Source of the DNA: Magnolia sinica
Taxonomy: Eukaryota; Streptophyta; Magnoliopsida; Magnoliales; Magnoliaceae
Length of the DNA stretch: 64,000 nucleotides
Direction of reading: 5' to 3'
Assembly (NCBI RefSeq): GCF_029962835.1
Contig: NC_080584.1
Coordinates: 79,264,862 to 79,328,861 of the forward strand
In this document: piece after piece, positions 1-11,171 of the stretch
Layout of the letters: every line of letters begins with the position of its first letter
Numbering within the stretch: position 1 is the first letter of the stretch
Translations under genes and position numbers: made by a program
Notes under the pieces: generated by a model
Seen by the model: the letters and a program-made list of their open reading frames with translations, nothing else
Database searches by the model: none
What the model was told of the DNA's origin: nothing

Positions 1-595
1 TGGGGAAACCGTGGAAGCACACATAGATGAATCGAACAAAGTACTCCAATTCACAACAAAGTTCAAACATAGACAAATTGAATTTTAGGTATGAAAACTC
101 GTGTGGGAAAAAAAAATCATTGCGCAAAGCAATAATAATGCACCATGAAAGAAGAAAATTACAATAGATAGAAATTATCGATTTAAACAAGCCTCAAATC
201 TTCCTGACAAGCCCAAGCTATGCCTTTGAAATCTTAGGAACAAATTAGAAATCCCTCTCTATTTCTCAAATCTCAATTACACCCCATTATATAAGCTTCC
301 ATGAGAATCACAATCGAAATAGGAAATAGATCTCTCACGCAATTCTGCGTGCACGCTCAATGGTACCTTCGATGGCACTTCGATGGAATCAACAATCTAT
401 CGATGGCATCAAATACCTTCGATGTCATCGAGTAAAATACCAAAATGTTTCAATGATAAAACATGAATTTTCTGAGTTTTTCCGATGGCATCGAGCACCT
501 GTTCGATGGCATCAAATTATGCTCGATGGCATCGTGCATTCTATCAATGGCATCAACAAACACTATTACTTATAGATTTGATATATAAACAACAA
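1..595. repeat. LTR-like noncoding DNA with degenerate cgatggcatc repeats
   Basis: No gene is seen. Between about 361 and 556 the motif cgatggcatc (with variants such as cgatggaatc and cgatgtcatc) recurs many times at irregular spacing. Similar but not identical tcgatatcatcgat-type repeats fill the copia LTR at 3164-5465, so this is probably part of a related LTR that lies largely outside the window. No LTR ends were found, so this is inference. Confidence 0.4.
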
Positions 596-676
596 ACATT
601 ACTTTTACAATCACGCTTATCAAACTAACTTTTAAAAAAGTAACGTATTAACTGATATAAGTTAAAAAAGTTACAT

Positions 677-1055
677 ATATATATATATATATAGGTTCAG
701 TTTGCATTACTGGCTCGCCCGTTCCACATCGCAGAGATGAGTCATGTGAGCCGAGCAAAGGCCTGGGTTGCCTGGTTCTTAAAGTGGAGGGCACCACGTC
801 AGGCTGGTTTCACATGACTCATCGCAGAGATGAGTCATGTGAGCCGAGCAAAGGCATGGGTTGCCTGGTTCTTAAAGTGGAGGGCACCACGTCAGGCTGG
901 TTTCATAGAGCAGCTATCACCTCCCGCACATGACAGTGGAAGGAAAACGAGTCGGTGCTAACTCGAGCCCAACTCGCCCACAAGGCTGGACTCAGACGTA
1001 CCACCATCTTTGAAAAAACAAAAAAAAAAAAGTTTATATATATATATATATATAT
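677..1055. mobile_element. A-tailed insertion containing a 93-bp tandem duplication
   Basis: A block of about 370 bp lies between two AT stretches, each preceded by aaaaagtt, and ends in an A-rich run (about 1013-1032). It interrupts a duplicated unit whose parts are seen on both sides. Inside it, a 93-bp unit (about 728-820) is directly repeated at 821-905. At the junction, cacatgactcatc and gatgagtcatgtg form a 13-bp inverted repeat around a 5-base loop. An A tail and near-duplicated flanks suggest retroposition. No RNA polymerase III boxes were recognised, so SINE identity is not claimed. Confidence 0.4.
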
Positions 1056-1087
1056 ATTAGGTGTTATCCAAACAGGCCCTAAATGTT

Positions 1088-2000
1088 CAGTAACTTGAGG
1101 TTAGGATCGTGGATTAATTTATTTTGGAACCTTGACCAACTTTAAATAGTTGAGCCACAATCTTGATGTCTTAGCCTAGGAGCATTCATGCTACTGGTAA
1201 GCTTTTTGTGCACTGGCATGAATGGCTACATTCACTACCGTAAACATTTTCTTCTCATGCTACATGTTAGGTTCTTTCTCTTCATCTCAAGCAAACCACC
1301 GCATAATTACCATTCCTTTCACGTCAGAATTGTGTCCTCCCCCGTAAAAGGGAAAGCAACGTGGTGGCTCTTTTTCTTTTGTTCTTTTCTTTTCTTTTCT
1401 TTTCTTTTTCTTTTTTTCTTTTTCCCCCCCGGCTATATTTTTTATCTTTTTTTTTTTTTTTTCCGTCATTTTTTTTTTCAAGAACATAAGCTACTATTAC
1501 AGTGGCGCTTATCAAACTAACTTAAGCTAAAAAAAACTTAACTTATTAACTGGTATCCAAGCTGGCCCAGGATGATTACAGTTAGGATCGTAGATTAAAT
1601 TATTTTTGAGTGTTGGTCACTATCTGGATATCTTGGCCTGGGAACATTCATGCAACTTGTACTTGAGCTTTGTGCATCCGCATAAATGGTTTTATTAGCT
1701 TGTATAAATATTTTCTTCTCATGCAACATGTTATGATAGGCTTCCCCGGGTCCTTTTTCTCCCGGGGATCCCCGAAATCTGTATTTGCAGCCTGATATCA
1801 ATGAAATATCTCTCCTCTTTAAAATAAATAAATAAAAAAAAAACACATGTTGTGTTCTTTCTCATCAGCTCACGGAAAGCACGGCATCCTTCCTCCGCGC
1901 AAAAGGGGAAAAGATGGAGGGGGCTCCTTTTTTCTTTATTTCTTTTCTTTTCTTTTCTCGTTTTTTCTTTTTCCTTACTCCTGCTCCGGTGGTAGACTCT
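1088..2000. repeat. Direct duplication of about 480-bp units
   Basis: The unit starting ggttaggatcgtggattaa (about 1101) recurs as gttaggatcgtagattaa (about 1581). Both then run through 'cattcatgc', 'ttttcttctcatgc', 'acatgtt', a cgcaaaaggggaaa-like stretch and a pyrimidine-rich ttttctttt block. A third partial copy of the unit end (cgcttatcaaactaact) is at about 617, matching 1506. No coding sequence is seen; the open frames here come from the pyrimidine-rich blocks. Confidence 0.65.
1733..1844 (+). mobile_element. Short A-tailed retroposed insertion
   Basis: This insert of about 112 bp begins atgataggcttcc and ends in aaataaataaataaaaaaaaaac. It is flanked by acatgtt at 1726-1732 and 1845-1851. 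The first copy of the surrounding duplication (about 1261-1285) has the same sequence without the insert, which gives an empty site. The A tail and duplicated target fit non-LTR (LINE/SINE-type) retroposition, probably 5'-truncated. Other A/T-tailed pieces near 32.3 kb and 37.45 kb share the 'atgataggctgcc' motif. Confidence 0.55.
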
Positions 2001-2109
2001 TAGGAGTCTCAACACCCGGTCAAGGCTTCGAGTATACGTCCCACTAAGGCGTGAGTGTGTGGGGTGCGTGTGTATGTTTTTTTTATTATTTAAAAACCAT
2101 CAATCTAGC

Positions 2110-2440
2110 TGGACGGGTAATTTACAGTCTGACCAGCGCATAATTGTATTGTCATCATTTGTAGGACATGTAACTCATCCAATACGTTGATCCTAGGGTG
2201 TTGATTAGAAAGAGTAAAATCAGACCAACCACTCATCCGGTCGGTTTCAGATCGGATCCATTGCTGTCGATATCTTTCTTCTCTGCAGACACGTTCAGAT
2301 TGTTTCCACCTGGTTTCGGCATTATATATTCTTGATGGTGGAATTCACCTATCAGGAGGGTTCATACAATCGTCACGTGTGCAGTTATGCATTTGTTGGA
2401 CCGCAAGTCATTGTCCATCTACTTGCATAAGCTAATCCTC
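2110..2440. repeat. Segment duplicated at 46930-47760
   Basis: From 'gaccagcgcataattg' through 'accaaccactcatcc', 'attatatattcttgatggtgg' and 'cacgtgtgcag' this stretch matches 46930-47760 in order and orientation. The distant copy has an extra 509-bp insertion after attcttgatg, so this copy is the empty site. Nothing coding is seen here or in 2440-2860, which holds only noncoding sequence. Confidence 0.6.
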
Positions 2441-2861
2441 AGTGACGCTGTGACTGTGAGAGCGGATTAGCTGAGACCCCGGCTTCACCCATGAGATCAC
2501 GGTGGGGCCACATTTATGTATTTATTATGTATCCCTTCTGTCCATCAGTTTTTTCAGATCATTTTAGGGTATTCTAATTTTATTTTTTTTTTAAAGCATA
2601 TCCAATTAACAGGTGGCATTATAAAAAAGAAAAGAAAAAGAAAAAGCATATCCAATTATCTGGTGGACCATACCATCACAAACAGTGGTGCCCGACTATC
2701 ATGCGAGACCCTCCTTTGGTGTAGGTTATGCTTCGCGAAGGTTGACTTTTGATGTAGACCATTCATTACGTGGAGCCCACCTTGATATGGTCATCTCTCA
2801 CATGGTGGCATTAGGGCCATCGGAGCGTCGTCGTTCAGATAAAATAGGTACAGGTTGGGAT

Positions 2862-3161
2862 ATTTCTGTCAAACATCTTCTTGGTATTGCTGGAAGTCAA
2901 GATAGAAAATCTTCTCCAGCTTGGCCATGTGCTCTCCGGAAGCCTTAAAGGCCTCCACGGCTACTGCTTCTCATACAGGAATTGAGGTGTCGACCTCTGC
3001 CAACCTGGCCTACACATTGGTCGCTCAACTCCCCGCCCCAATAAAACAGGATTCCACTTTAGTGACATGGGCTGCCAACTAAGCCTTCCTTCGCTGCTCT
3101 GTGGCCAACAAAACAGTATTTGAGGCCTTGTCGTCCTCGGTAATCCTCAAGGCCCCACGGA
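2862..3161 (-). pseudogene. Broken retrotransposon gag-like remnant
   Basis: Read on the minus strand, this stretch gives a protein-like frame with at least four in-frame stops. It includes a segment resembling VAVEAFKASGEHMAKLEK, in the style of the 'AxxxFKxSxEF' helix found in plant Ty3/gypsy gag-related polyproteins. Its base composition is more GC-rich than its surroundings, as expected of old coding DNA. It ends abruptly at the copia LTR (3164), which apparently inserted into it. The family assignment is by eye and tentative. Confidence 0.4.
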
Positions 3162-3163
3162 GG

Positions 3164-5465
3164 TGAAAGTGCCCTGGTTTGTCAATTAGTGTGAGTGTTG
3201 AGTCGGACAGACTGCGAAGCCTCATAGGAAGATCAATTCAAGTGTCTGTCAACCGGGATGTGTGCAAGCTCGCCTTAGGTAAATCAAAGCCTCACATCCC
3301 ATGTCCCAAAATACCAGGTATATAAAACCCTTAAAATAAACCAGAATATGATAGAGTTCTTAGTTAAGAAAACTTTTTTCAAAATCAGAAAATTCTCTAA
3401 GTTTTCTTGCTTTGTTGATTTTATCGATACACTTCTCGATAGAATCGGCCTGTGCTATCGATGTCCTCGATGCTTAAACGATATCATCGAAATGAGGACA
3501 AAATATGTCCAGCAACCACATACTCATCTGGACTGATTTATCGATGTATCGATATGTCTATCGATATCATCGATATTTGAATCTCGATTCCATCGAAGGT
3601 GACTCGATAATATCGACAGACAGATCTCCGGCGCCCCTGTTTTTACTTAAGAAAATCTCATGTGCATCGATATATCGAAGTCGTTCTCGATACCATCGAA
3701 GTTCAAATATCGATGATATCAGAAGACTCTTGATGTGATTAGTCATGGGCGCCTAAGTTCTCCAACAATTATTTCAGGATTATTTATCTGCGATCTAGGG
3801 GCACTCGATAGAATCGATATTCAAATATCGATGATATCAGTAAGGTTTTGATGTCATTGAACAGGGATAGAAACTGTCCAGCAAGCTTAAACGAAAATTC
3901 TTTTGATTTATCGATGTCTCGACACTCTATCGATATCATCGATATTCAGATTTCGATGATCTCGAAGGTCCCTCGATCATTCTTATAAACCTGAAATATT
4001 TCATGACAAGCCTCTCTCATTTTCAAGTGTCGATGAATCGATCCTCTCATCGATGATATCGGACTTCGAAATTCGATGACATCGATATGTGTTTCGATTC
4101 CCTTGACCAACTGGCAAAAGGTTTCAAAAGCATATGACATTTGAATTTGTCCCATCGAGCGGCTAGTCGATGCAATCAAGAGATACGCTCGATGATATCG
4201 ACACCGCTTGATGATATCGAACTCTGTCATAAATGTAACCATTTTATATCCGTTAGAACCTTTTTGCCTATATAAAAAGAGCTTGTGTATTGTTGCTGAG
4301 AGATAAAGAAGAGAGTGCTTTTGAGTATTTTACCTTAGATCATATACCCAAAGCCCTTTCTCTCAAGGGAGTTCATCCTCCAATCCACTCTCATCATTGA
4401 TATTCAATAGAGTGGATTGGGGAATGAACTTTTACATTTAGGGATCCTCCAGCTACTACCTTAATGGCAAATCATTAACCTGGGATGCCTTGAATGCATA
4501 AATGATTGTAATCGCTATCTTCCTAATAGGAAATCATTTAGAGAGTAGGATTCCATCATAACCTTGACCCAACCCGTCACCAAATATTGGTACATCTTTT
4601 GAGTTGCGGATCAAGGAAGCAAAAGACTCTTCATCAACAAAGGAGGAGATCTTCATCAATGAGCTGAATGAGACTCATCCACTTATTGCAAGTAACTAGA
4701 GTCCAGAGGACTCTTTGATCATTCCTCTGTATGATTGGGTCTAAGGTGTTTCTCACCCTTACAAGCCCTCGTAGGAGGTCTCTGGCGGGAGTGTACGTGG
4801 TGGGTGCGTTGTGTAGACCCTTACTCTATGGAAGGCATAAACATCTGGTTGAAGGTGAACTTGTCTAAAACATTAGGTTAGAGGTGAACTGTGTGAAACC
4901 TCAGTTAGGGTCTCATGGAAGATCTGTGGTCAGTGTTGCCTAAAAGTGGGTGCATCATGCCTAAAAGTGAGAGCATAAATAGTCAGTCTCAGTGTAGGTT
5001 GTAAAGGTTGAAGGTAAACCTGATTTAAAATCTTAGGTTTGAGGTAAATCGCTATGAAATCTGGTACACTCAAGGGTTGAGTGCGGTTACCAAGAGTGGA
5101 GTAAACAAGTAGTCGAACCACTATAAAAATGATTGTGTTTGAGATTGTTATTCTTTTGTTTGTATGATTTGCTTTAATATTTTCATATCTAAATATCTGT
5201 GATTACACCTCACACACTTACACAATAATATCCACATAAACTAGGTTGAATATTGCTTACTTCTTAAATAGTTTGTGATTGGATCCTCTACCAGGCTTGA
5301 GAGCTAATAGAGTTACTTTTGAGTAATCCTAATATGTGTCTGTTGTTAGGATTATTTTAATAGGATTTGAAATAAACCATAAAATTTTTAAAAGTCCTAT
5401 TCACCCCCTTTAGGACATATTGACATATTCCTACTCCGACTAAAGCGGTCTTCACCGTAATTTCA
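3164..5465 (+). repeat. Copia 5' LTR
   Basis: It starts TGAAAGTGCCCTGG and ends ...TTTCA immediately before the primer site, giving TG...CA ends and 2302 bp. The same sequence recurs after the polypurine tract at 14658-15128 and resumes after the Athila insertion at 26925-28591. The first half is filled with degenerate atcgatgatatcgaa-type repeats. A TATATAAAAAG box at about 4269-4279, followed by a region ending in tctcaaggg, may be its promoter and transcript start, by position only. Confidence 0.8.
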
Positions 5466-5482
5466 ATTAGTATCAGAGAGGG
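5466..5482 (+). other. Copia primer-binding site (tRNA-iMet type)
   Basis: The sequence attagtatcagagaggg directly follows the LTR end. It resembles the usual copia primer site TGGTATCAGAGC, complementary to initiator methionine tRNA, with one or two changes. Confidence 0.7.
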
Positions 5483-5536
5483 TTTCTCTTTAAAGGCTTC
5501 ATCACCTAGAGAGTGATCTTGACTGAAGTTAGGAAT

Positions 5537-6071
5537 ATGGCCAAAGGAGAGGGCTCATTAGTCACTAGACCTCCGGTGTTTGATGGATCAAATTATGCAT
5601 ACTGGAAGGCTAGGATGCACTACTTTCTGAGATCTTTAGATTATGATGTTTTGGATATAGTTGAAAGTGGATATGTGCCACCATCTGAACAAGTCGTACT
5701 TGACAGTGACACAACCATCACAAAACCCAATCCAAAAGAAAAGTGGACGACGTTCGATAAAGAAAATCAGACTACTGAAGCTAAAGCTATGAACGCCATC
5801 TACTGTACCATGTCCCAAGATATATTCAAGCCAATAAGTATGTGAGAGACATCTAAAGAAGCATGGGATCTATTGGAAATAACCCATAAAGGCACAAGCA
5901 CTGTAAAGAGATCTAAACTTTAACTCCTGACTTCATAGTTCGAAAGTCTCAAAATGGAATAGCATGAGACCTTTATGGAGTTTTTCATTAAGCTAAATAT
6001 CATTTGGAACTCCATAGGTGGTTTGAGAGAAAAAGTTTCGGTTCCTAAAATCTGTAGGAAAATACTGAGAT
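5537..6071 (+). pseudogene. Copia gag, N-terminal part (interrupted)
   Basis: The frame starts at the ATG of MAKGEGSLVTRPPVFDGSN, the usual copia gag opening ('PxFdGxNYxxWkxrM'). It continues through a UBN2-type region with 'KEAWDLLE', 'KGTSTVKRSKL' and 'FESLKM'. In-frame stops occur after 'FKPISM' (about 5843) and in the following segment, so the gene is dead. The coding similarity runs up to 'KICRKILR' at the Athila solo LTR (6072) and resumes directly after it at 8136 with 'SLPERFNPKV', as expected for an insertion into an intact gag. Gag would form the particle shell that packages element RNA. Confidence 0.75.
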
Positions 6072-8135
6072 TGTTGAGGGTCAAATATTGCATATTAGAC
6101 CCTATTGATTGCATGGATTTACAATTATGATATTGCTTAAACGGCCTGAATTAATCGTGTTTGTAATGTAGGGTGTGTTTACAAGCTTGAATGGGAAATG
6201 ATACTAAAAGCGGGGATTTAATGCTCAGACATCACCAAGGCATTGGACGGGAACAATATTGAGGTTTTACACGCCAGAGATCGGAGAATTCCAGCCACTC
6301 ATCCTAAATGGGCCTGAAAAGTATCCAAATGTCAAGATCACAGGGTTTCCACCATCTGTTCAGCTCGAAACTCCATACATGGACTGAGAACCATAAATTA
6401 ACCGTACACGTCAAATTTCAGCCATTGGATCCCAGTAGAAGTGGCCCAACGGATAGATCAGCCCATAAATCATCGATTTTGGGCCCATATGACATCTGGA
6501 TATACTTCACGTTTGGTCTCAATCCCTTAACTGAGATGGGACAACAGATGGACGGATCAGATTTCACATATACATCGATATGGGACCCACTTTGCATGTC
6601 AGGAGTGCACAGACGACTATGCACTGAACTAACACGAGCGGTCAAGCAGTGTTTGACCGCAACTTACTGCACGCAACAGAGAAGGCTCTGTTTCATAAAA
6701 CGGGCAGCTGTGATCTTGTAGTGGGCCACCATCTGAGGTCTTCAAGTCGATCTGGACCGTTCAGTAGACTCAAACAGCGCAGCTAATGCGGACCTAGGAG
6801 AGAGAATTTTAAGAGGCAGCATAGATCAAATATCAACCGTTCAAACGCAGGACGAACGGTGAAATGAGAAATCCAGTGGGCCGCACGGAATCTAATCTAA
6901 AACCCACCTTTCCTGACCTGTTTTTCGCTGGGAATCAAATGGACAGAGTGGATTTCTCATCAGAGCTTGATCGAGGACCCCACTAAGATCCAGCGTAACT
7001 CTTACGTGGTCCCTGTTTCGCGGACGTCCAGGAAACCCGGCCGCTGTGGGCCCCTTTTGTGTTTCTGATCAACGTCGGATCGGTGATCCAGACCATCTAG
7101 ACATATGATGAGAGGGTGTTGACCCTGTCCAAGAAGTTCGAATGGATCAGATAGCTGAAACGGATCTGCTATTGTGCCAAACGCGGGTTGATCGCGGGTC
7201 CTCCACCTGTTGCTGCGAAAGCCGTTTCAAACCGACTCCAACACGTTCTCTTATGCGTAAGACTTCCGCATAGAGTGCGGAAATTCGGCTCCAACTACAG
7301 TTCTATAAAGGGAGAGAGAGAAAGTGTAAAGGGATTATCAACGAGGATCCAAATTCGGGACGGCTGCATAAGAGAAAGAGATAGTTAGAGTTTTTTTTAT
7401 TTTGTTTTTATTACTTATGTTTCTGTCTAAAAGAGTTAGCCGGATCATGTCGAGCTAAACCTCTTAGCTAGGGCTAAGAGGTGAAGCTTGTAGTCTGATG
7501 GGAGAGACTTTACTTGTGCCTATTGTTTAGACTGACTGATGTTGATTTTTTGTTCAAATTAAAATGAATACTTTCAGTTATTTTTAATGGTTTGTTGTGA
7601 CTGAAATTACAATAGATCTACGATGGTTTTGAGTATTTCTTCTTCCTTTTGATGTTTATGACATCAGGAAGCCCTGTTGTTCACCATCGTCTCCTGGGCA
7701 TGGTCGGATGGCGGTATCCTTCCTAACTTTCATGCATTGTTGATTGGTTGGTAATTAGTTTAATTCTGTTGTTTGCTCTGTCTCCTAGGCATAGTTTGAT
7801 GATGGAATCCATTCTGATTCATATACCTTTCATCTCGTGAAGACTAAATCAAGTAAATTCAGTTTGATTTCCATGATTCTTGATGCAGGCATAAGATCTC
7901 CCTAATCTCTACAAGTAGATCCTCTGAATCCCTAGTTTCCTTCCTCTGAATTCCTTAAGTTGTACATTAATCTCTCACCATTATTCATCAATTTATCTTT
8001 GATTTAGATTTCATCTTAGGCTAGTTCTATTTCTACCTAGTTTCAGATTACGTACAGGTTTCAGTCCCTTGGGATTTGACCACGGTCTCACCAAGTTTAT
8101 TACTACATCACAACCCTATACTTGGGGAGTGAACA
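6072..8135 (+). mobile_element. Solo LTR of an Athila-type Ty3/gypsy family (copy 1)
   Basis: It begins TGTTGAGGGTC and ends GGGGAGTGAACA, and is flanked on both sides by gagat (6067-6071 and 8136-8140). The end sequences, and blocks such as 'ccataaattaaccgtacac' and 'caagtttattactacatcacaaccct', match the LTRs of the full-length element at 15129-26919 (which lies on the minus strand). No internal region is present, so it arose by recombination between two LTRs. It carries no gene; open frames inside it are chance. Confidence 0.9.
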
Positions 8136-9290
8136 GAGATCACTGCCGGAACGGTTTAATCCCAAAGTAACAACCATTGAAGAGTGTAGGAATATTGATG
8201 AAATGAAAGTAGAAGAACTAGTAGGTTCCCTACAAACTTTTGAACTACACTTCAAACAAACCCAAATATCCAAAAATACTATCCTAAAAACTTCAAAGAA
8301 AACAACAAATAAGGACAGTGGAAGTGAAAAAGAAGATGAAGATGAGGAAGTGGCTTTGCTGGTATAAAGATTCAGAAGATTCTTTCAAAAGAATCGCGGC
8401 CGTCCCTCCAAAGGTAGAAAGGCGGATGACAAACCTTCTACAGGAAAATTTGGTAAAAGGACCAAAGAACCACAATGTTATACCTGTCAGAAGTATGGAC
8501 ACCTATCTACTAAATGCCCAAACAGAAAAACTAAGGGCAAGGCAATGGCCGCCACATGGGATGATGCAGAGGAGTCAAACTCAGAAAATAGTGACTCAGG
8601 AAGCGATGCAGATCAAAAATCCTTGAAAATCCTTATGGTCTCCACCACTCTAATCATTCCCATGGAATCTGAAAGTAAGGAAGAACAGTAAGCCATTGAA
8701 TCGTTTCCGTCTGATAATGAGGAAATAGAGGAAGAAGAAGAGAAACAGAAAAAACTACAAGATGCTTACAATCAACTCTATATTCATTGCATCAAAGTTG
8801 TTAAAAGACTTGGAATATCTGAGAACAAAAAGGAATTGCTGCAAAAAGATTTGGATAAAACTCTGGAAATTAATATACACCTAATCAATGATTTACAACA
8901 ATATCACTCAGATAATAATAGACTTGAAAGAATTAATACCTTCCTTAAATCAGAATCTGAAAAACTAAACAAACAGGTTGAGCAATTAAAAGACAAAAAT
9001 ATGCTCCTACAAAATAAAAGTCATACACTTCCGTTTGCTTTAGAGGAATTCAGAAAAACCATCAAGCTATAAGTTTTCCCAGAGTGGTGAAAAGTTAGAA
9101 AAACTCTTAGGTATGAGAAAACCTGGAAAGGATAAGAACGGCTTAGGATATGAAACAAAGTCTGGAACTGTAGCATATACAGCTGAAAGAACTGCTGCTT
9201 CAGGTAGCAATAAAAGAATTACTCCAGTGTGTCATTTATGTGGTGATTTGGGTCATTATAAGATTGAATGCTTGTCTCTTGGGAAGACTT
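8136..9290 (+). pseudogene. Copia gag, C-terminal part with two zinc knuckles
   Basis: This resumes gag after the solo LTR. A first zinc knuckle CYTCQKYGHLSTKC lies at about 8490-8531 and a second, CHLCGDLGHYKIEC, at about 9229-9270; both fit C-x2-C-x4-H-x4-C. Between them lies a lysine/glutamate-rich, probably coiled-coil segment (about 8836-9072). Two knuckles separated by a coiled coil fit the long gag of SIRE/Maximus-type copia elements. Frameshifts and stops (for example near 8365, 8690 and 9072) break the frame. The knuckles would bind element RNA. Confidence 0.7.
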
Positions 9291-9352
9291 AACATAGCTC
9301 TGATCAGAATCATATTGGAAAATTCAAGCCTACCAGAGAAGGGAAAAATGTC

Positions 9353-9907
9353 TTGAGTCAACCTAGAAATATGAAACATCCACCACCACCTAAAATGACT
9401 AACAAAGAGCAATTAAATCAAGTGGTCAAATTAAACAAGAAAACAATATTTACCACTGCTAAAAATCCTGTCACAAAATGGGTCCCAAAAGAAAAGAAAA
9501 ATTGTCTGATTACTCATTCAAACCATATGCCAGGCAATGAAACTAAGTGGTATTTGGATAGCAGGTATTTAAGACATGTCACAGGTGACAAATCCCTCCT
9601 TACAGATTATTCAGATCTTAATAATGGGATAGTCACCTATGGAGATGGAAGCACCGCTAAAGTAATTGGATAGGGAATCATTAAGGGAATCCAGTTGTCC
9701 AAAAATGAGAATGTCTTTTGCATAAAAGGATTAACACACAAGCTTTTAAGCATTTCTCAAATTTGTGACAATGAGCATGTGGTTGCATACTACAAGAAGA
9801 AATGTGAAATCCGAAACCTCTCAGGAAAATCGGTAATGAAGGGTTCTCGCACAAGTAACCACTGCTTTTTCATCAAAGGTAAAGGAAAGGATGATCCCTA
9901 TGCATAG
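9353..9907 (+). pseudogene. Copia aspartic protease region, damaged
   Basis: The frame contains 'WVPKEKKN', a spacer, then WYLDSRYLRHVTGDKSLL. In copia proteases this motif is normally W-[FY]-L-D-S-G-C-S-R-H-M-T-G, so the catalytic D-S-G has become D-S-R. The region 'VTYGDGSTAKVIG' is followed by a stop (about 9672), then 'FCIKGLTHKLLSISQICD' and 'CFFIKG', typical of the pre-integrase linker. The integrase that should follow is missing: after about 9907 there is only noncoding sequence until 10480. Confidence 0.75.
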
Positions 9908-10479
9908 AAATACTGAGCAAAGAAAAACAAGTCCAGGTCATGCATCTAGGTCTGGATATTTACTGGAATGATGCAATTTTTGCTAAACTCTAAATGATAT
10001 CTCTGATGTTCCTCACCTCAACCTTTTGTATATAAACATCTTCATGTTTATAATTTTGATTTGTACAATGATTGTACACTTTTTTTTTTTGTATATACTG
10101 TTAATACATAGATATACTAAATAGTATATATGAAAAGTTGTCTAAATGCTGAAAATTGAAAACATTCACCTTTGAGATACTTGTCGATACATCGAGTGAT
10201 TGGATCGATTACATCGACCGAGAATCGATATCATCGACAAACTCTCGAGAAGATAGATCGTCGGGATGGTTGAACTTCCTTCTAATCTTCATTGAAAAAT
10301 CAAAGAAGGCACTCCGATGTCATTGAAACGATGTGCAATGATATCGACAGTTACTGCTCAATTAAAATCGGAAGATCAAAAACAGAAACTCTCTGATAGA
10401 TATCAAAATAGGACTGCTCCTCTCAGTTTTTTTTCAAGAAAACATATCTAAAAATCTAGTTAGTCCACAGCAATCCTCA
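9908..10479 (+). other. Noncoding stretch where integrase/RT would be expected
   Basis: AT-rich sequence without coding similarity. It includes a T-run at about 10081 and a patch of atcgatatcatcgac-like repeats (10185-10250) of the type seen in the copia LTR. The junction between the protease remnant and this sequence is where pol is lost. Confidence 0.5.
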
Positions 10480-11171
10480 ATGAGGAGCAAGAAAGGAAAG
10501 AATAAAGCAGCTGACTCATCTCCAATCTTCAACTTGAACCTTGTGGCAGAACGGACAGTTCAGAGGAAGAGCATTACATCATTTGGGATCATCAATCTCT
10601 TAGAACTGATCGGATGGGAGAGTATCATGAACTTTGGTGGAGGATTTCAGCATAATCTGGTACATCAATTCTTAAGTTTCATCTACCATGTTGAAAATAC
10701 TCCACTAATCATCTTAGTCGCTATCACAAATCAAACCGAATACATCACTCCTAGACTGATAAGCAGGCTGATTGGGGTAGAGGTCACAAGGATACTTGCA
10801 TCAGAATGAAATTTGAATGGTCTTGGTGTATGGGGTGAAGTTACTCAGGCGCTGTGTGATGGTACTACTATACCAAGAAATGCAAAAAATACACTTCATG
10901 TTAAAAATCTCAGTCCTGCATACAAAATTCTTCACAGCATTTTTATCACAAATGTCTATCCCTATAAAGTCTTTGGCAACATGCTTTCTCCTTACATGCT
11001 AATGTCTTGTATAATGTTCATCTCGATATCTATGTCTGCCTCCCTACTCTTATTTTACAACAACTGATTTGGGTATCTTCAGATGAATCCATCACTATAA
11101 TTCCATTCCCATGCCTTGTGACCAAGCTATCACGACACTTTGGGCTGCCTCCTACTAATGATCTTTCACAC
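10480..11171 (+). pseudogene. Extra ORF of the copia element, plant 'transposon protein'-like (first part)
   Basis: It opens MRSKKGKNKAADSSP. It continues with a pattern like 'LLELIGWESIM...HQFLSFIYHVENTPL...PRLISRLIGVEV', has one in-frame TGA (10807-10809), then 'GLGVWGEVTQALC' and 'LSPAYKILHSIFITNVYP'. After a frame change near 11 kb it runs 'NVHLDIYVCLPTLILQQ' and 'IIPFPCLVTKLSRHFGLPP'. This order resembles the 'putative plant transposon protein' (Transposase_32-like) domain found in ORFs associated with plant retroelements. It sits where SIRE-type elements carry an extra, env-position ORF. Function is unknown. The second solo LTR interrupts it at 11172. Confidence 0.5.

Noticed and set aside
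1188..1520. Phe-rich 110-codon frame with a Lys-rich antisense frame
   Set aside because: It comes from a pyrimidine-rich tract (tttcttttcttttc) that is also duplicated at 1920-1980; no protein signature.
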